Of a stretch of DNA of 33,753 nt, positions 33,648-33,753 are shown piece after piece. Under the pieces are notes generated by a model that was not told the DNA's origin, did no database searches, and was given only the letters and a program-made list of their open reading frames with translations. The stretch covers positions 1 through 33,753 of the forward strand of contig JAEYRB010000028.1 of assembly GCA_023409735.1 (NCBI GenBank), given 5' to 3'. The stretch is from Bacillota bacterium (lineage in GTDB: Bacteria > Bacillota > Clostridia > Acetivibrionales > DTU013). The position numbers were made by a program, and so were the translations under genes. The first letter of the stretch is position 1, and each line of letters begins with the position of its first letter.

Positions 33648-33677
33648 GTTCTGAAGAGGCTTGTGTTTTATGAGAGT
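33648..33677 (+). repeat. Copy of a subunit I segment between the A and B genes
   Basis: GTTCTGAAGAGGCTTGTGTT at 33648-33667 is identical to 28461-28480 in the subunit I gene. Three mismatched bases follow, then TGAGAGT matches again, giving 27 of 30. In the same frame it reads VLKRLVFYES here against VLKRLVLSES in subunit I. There is no start codon. Confidence 0.75.
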
Positions 33678-33727
33678 CCGGAAATAATTTTAGCCAGTAG
33701 GAAATTCAAAATAGAGGTAGTTGGATT

Positions 33728-33753
33728 ATGAGAAGAGAATACTTGAAATTAGA
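33728..33753 (+). CDS. ntpB: V-type ATPase subunit B, start only
   Basis: The frame opens at ATG 33728 with MRREYLKL and runs off the window after 8 codons. That matches the usual start of clostridial subunit B (M-x-K/R-E-Y), and its position after subunit A is the standard place. AGAGG lies 10 bases before the ATG. Too little is visible for domain evidence, so the call rests on start sequence and order. Confidence 0.75.

Overview
The window looks like a chromosomal segment of a low-GC Gram-positive anaerobe of the class Clostridia. Supporting signs are the AT-rich intergenic DNA, strong AGGAGG-type ribosome binding sites, frequent GTG/TTG starts, a GerM spore protein, rubrerythrin, a V-type ATPase, a T-box leader and a GH39 beta-xylosidase. 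The xylosidase suggests a plant-fibre degrader. Genus cannot be settled from sequence alone. Most of the window is ordinary core genome; the unusual material is mainly in the intergenic DNA.

Layout. 1-2592 (minus): argG-argH arginine genes (argH runs off the left edge), with a consensus promoter overlapped by an ARG-box-like palindrome. 2727-6160 (plus): ruvC, ruvA, ruvB and queH. Two long non-coding gaps split the ruv genes, and the second holds a degenerate 18-bp repeat array. 6215-9464: promoter, T-box riboswitch, intrinsic terminator and a three-gene ABC importer of the TrpXYZ type. 9784-14124: AMIN/amidase_3 cell-wall amidase, GerM lipoprotein, RdgB and a YfcE/YsnB-type phosphodiesterase. 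14401-17980: minus-strand FmdB zinc ribbon, a hairpin-dense divergent spacer, ZIP metal transporter, C_GCAxxG_C_C protein, rubrerythrin and an MscS channel. 18118-24283: a heterodimeric ABC exporter pair, the GH39 xylosidase and a GNAT acetyltransferase. 24443-26574: a small membrane protein, about 1.1 kb of apparently decayed DNA with a GC-rich island, a minus-strand tRNA-Gly/tRNA-Arg operon and a heptad-repeat coiled-coil protein. 26750-33753: the V-type ATPase operon (H, C, I, K, F, E, A, start of B).

How the genes work together. ArgG and ArgH make the last two steps of arginine synthesis. RuvABC processes Holliday junctions, and QueH finishes queuosine in tRNA. The T-box importer senses uncharged tRNA. 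By my reading its specifier (UUC) and acceptor-pairing base (U) both fit tRNA-Phe rather than tRNA-Trp, which would be unexpected for a TrpXYZ-type system. The V-ATPase cluster encodes a membrane ion-pumping ATPase.

Most interesting signals: the apparent Phe T-box on a Trp-type importer; a dispersed terminator-like repeat family (three copies plus a partial fourth); the stacked palindromes and three-way-junction-like element between fmdB and the ZIP gene; the 18-bp array between ruvA and ruvB; and a GC-rich island flanked by inverted tRNA T-arm sequence. No CRISPR array, prophage or intact insertion sequence was seen.
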